Part shown: positions 5,746 through 5,825 of the stretch, in pieces
How the letters are laid out: the number at the start of each line of letters is the position of its first letter
How positions within the stretch are numbered: the stretch's first letter is position 1
Source of the DNA: Planctomycetaceae bacterium
Lineage (GTDB): Bacteria; Planctomycetota; Planctomycetia; Planctomycetales; Planctomycetaceae
Reading direction: 5' to 3'
DNA: 5,825 nt
Assembly: GCA_016765335.1 (NCBI GenBank)
Contig: JAESQE010000441.1
Span: 1-5,825, forward strand
The notes under the pieces: model-generated
Told to the model about the DNA's origin: nothing
The model's input: the letters and a program-made list of their open reading frames with translations, nothing else
The model's database searches: none
Program-made: the position numbers and the translations under genes

Positions 5746-5807
5746 CACAGACATTCTGTGTCTGTTTCGTATGAACAGGCCTCAATTCAAGACAGACAAG
5801 AATGTCT
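5746..5807. repeat. Paired small hairpins at the right edge
   Basis: ACAGACA-TTCTG-TGTCTGT (5747-5765) is a perfect 7-bp stem. AGACA-AGAA-TGTCT (5794-5807) is a second, 5-bp stem built on the same GACAGACA/TGTCT motif. The shared vocabulary (AGACA, ATTCT or AGAAT, TGTCT) suggests one repeat unit that may continue past the window. Confidence 0.5.
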
Positions 5808-5825
5808 ACCCTCCGCTCGCAATCT

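Larger units (their letters stand above)
5548..5825. other. Upstream region of the DHPS-like gene, repeat-rich to the window edge
   Basis: No supported gene. It should hold the promoter of the DHPS-like gene, but no clear -10/-35 pair was found. A GGGAC/GTCCC inverted repeat (5576-5580, 5592-5596) lies 29 nt upstream of the start codon. Beyond it are mosaic repeat copy 3, a lead-module relative in the opposite direction, and a pair of small hairpins at the right edge. Confidence 0.5.

Noticed and set aside
5666..5824. Minus-strand frame open from the right edge to a TAA at 5668, as if the 3' end of another gene
   Set aside because: All of it lies in the right-edge hairpins and the lead-module repeat, with no recognisable protein pattern. 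A repeat passing through an open frame explains it as well; sequence beyond the window would decide.

Overview
The window most likely comes from a planctomycete of the Gimesia/Rubinisphaera kind. The grounds are an exported PQQ-type beta-propeller protein whose mature part opens with WPQFRG, a dihydropteroate-synthase-like protein of the sort found in bacteria with methanopterin-linked C1 genes, long intergenic gaps and weak or absent Shine-Dalgarno sequences. GC content looks moderate, a little below 50%. The assignment is inferred from protein style; there is no rRNA or other marker here.

Every gene I can support is on the minus strand, so transcription runs right to left. From the right edge they are: (1) a 466-residue DHPS-like protein (4147-5547); (2) pabB, aminodeoxychorismate synthase component I (2248-3657); (3) a secreted PQQ-like beta-propeller protein (370-1734, or to 1788 with the longer start); (4) the first 34 codons of a membrane or secreted protein leaving the left edge (1-103), with a candidate promoter just upstream.

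Genes 1 and 2 make biochemical sense together. PabB with a glutaminase partner and a lyase (neither is in the window) gives p-aminobenzoate, which feeds both folate and tetrahydromethanopterin synthesis. The 466-residue protein carries a pterin-binding TIM barrel of the DHPS superfamily but lacks several residues of true folate DHPS, so a role in the pterin or methanopterin branch is more likely than being the cell's FolP. The propeller protein shows no obvious link to them.

The gaps are wide (266, 513 and 489 bp, plus 278 bp at the right edge) and full of repeat structure. One mosaic family combines a lead module (AAGGGAA...TTCTA...AATTGGTT) with a hairpin around CCCCTTACGAAGGGG, sometimes with a second hairpin around CCCACGAAT. 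It occurs at 306-372, 3664-3756 and 5607-5667, with two related hairpin-less copies at 4104-4151 and 5689-5733. Copies lie against gene ends or starts. Also present are a 138-bp element with 26-bp inverted ends (3872-4009), a nested palindrome centred near 2068 (1972-2165), and small hairpins at the right edge (5746-5807). No tRNA, rRNA, CRISPR array or transposase gene was seen, and nothing here clearly amounts to an undescribed system. The repeat families and the pabB/DHPS-like pairing are the parts most worth a second look.
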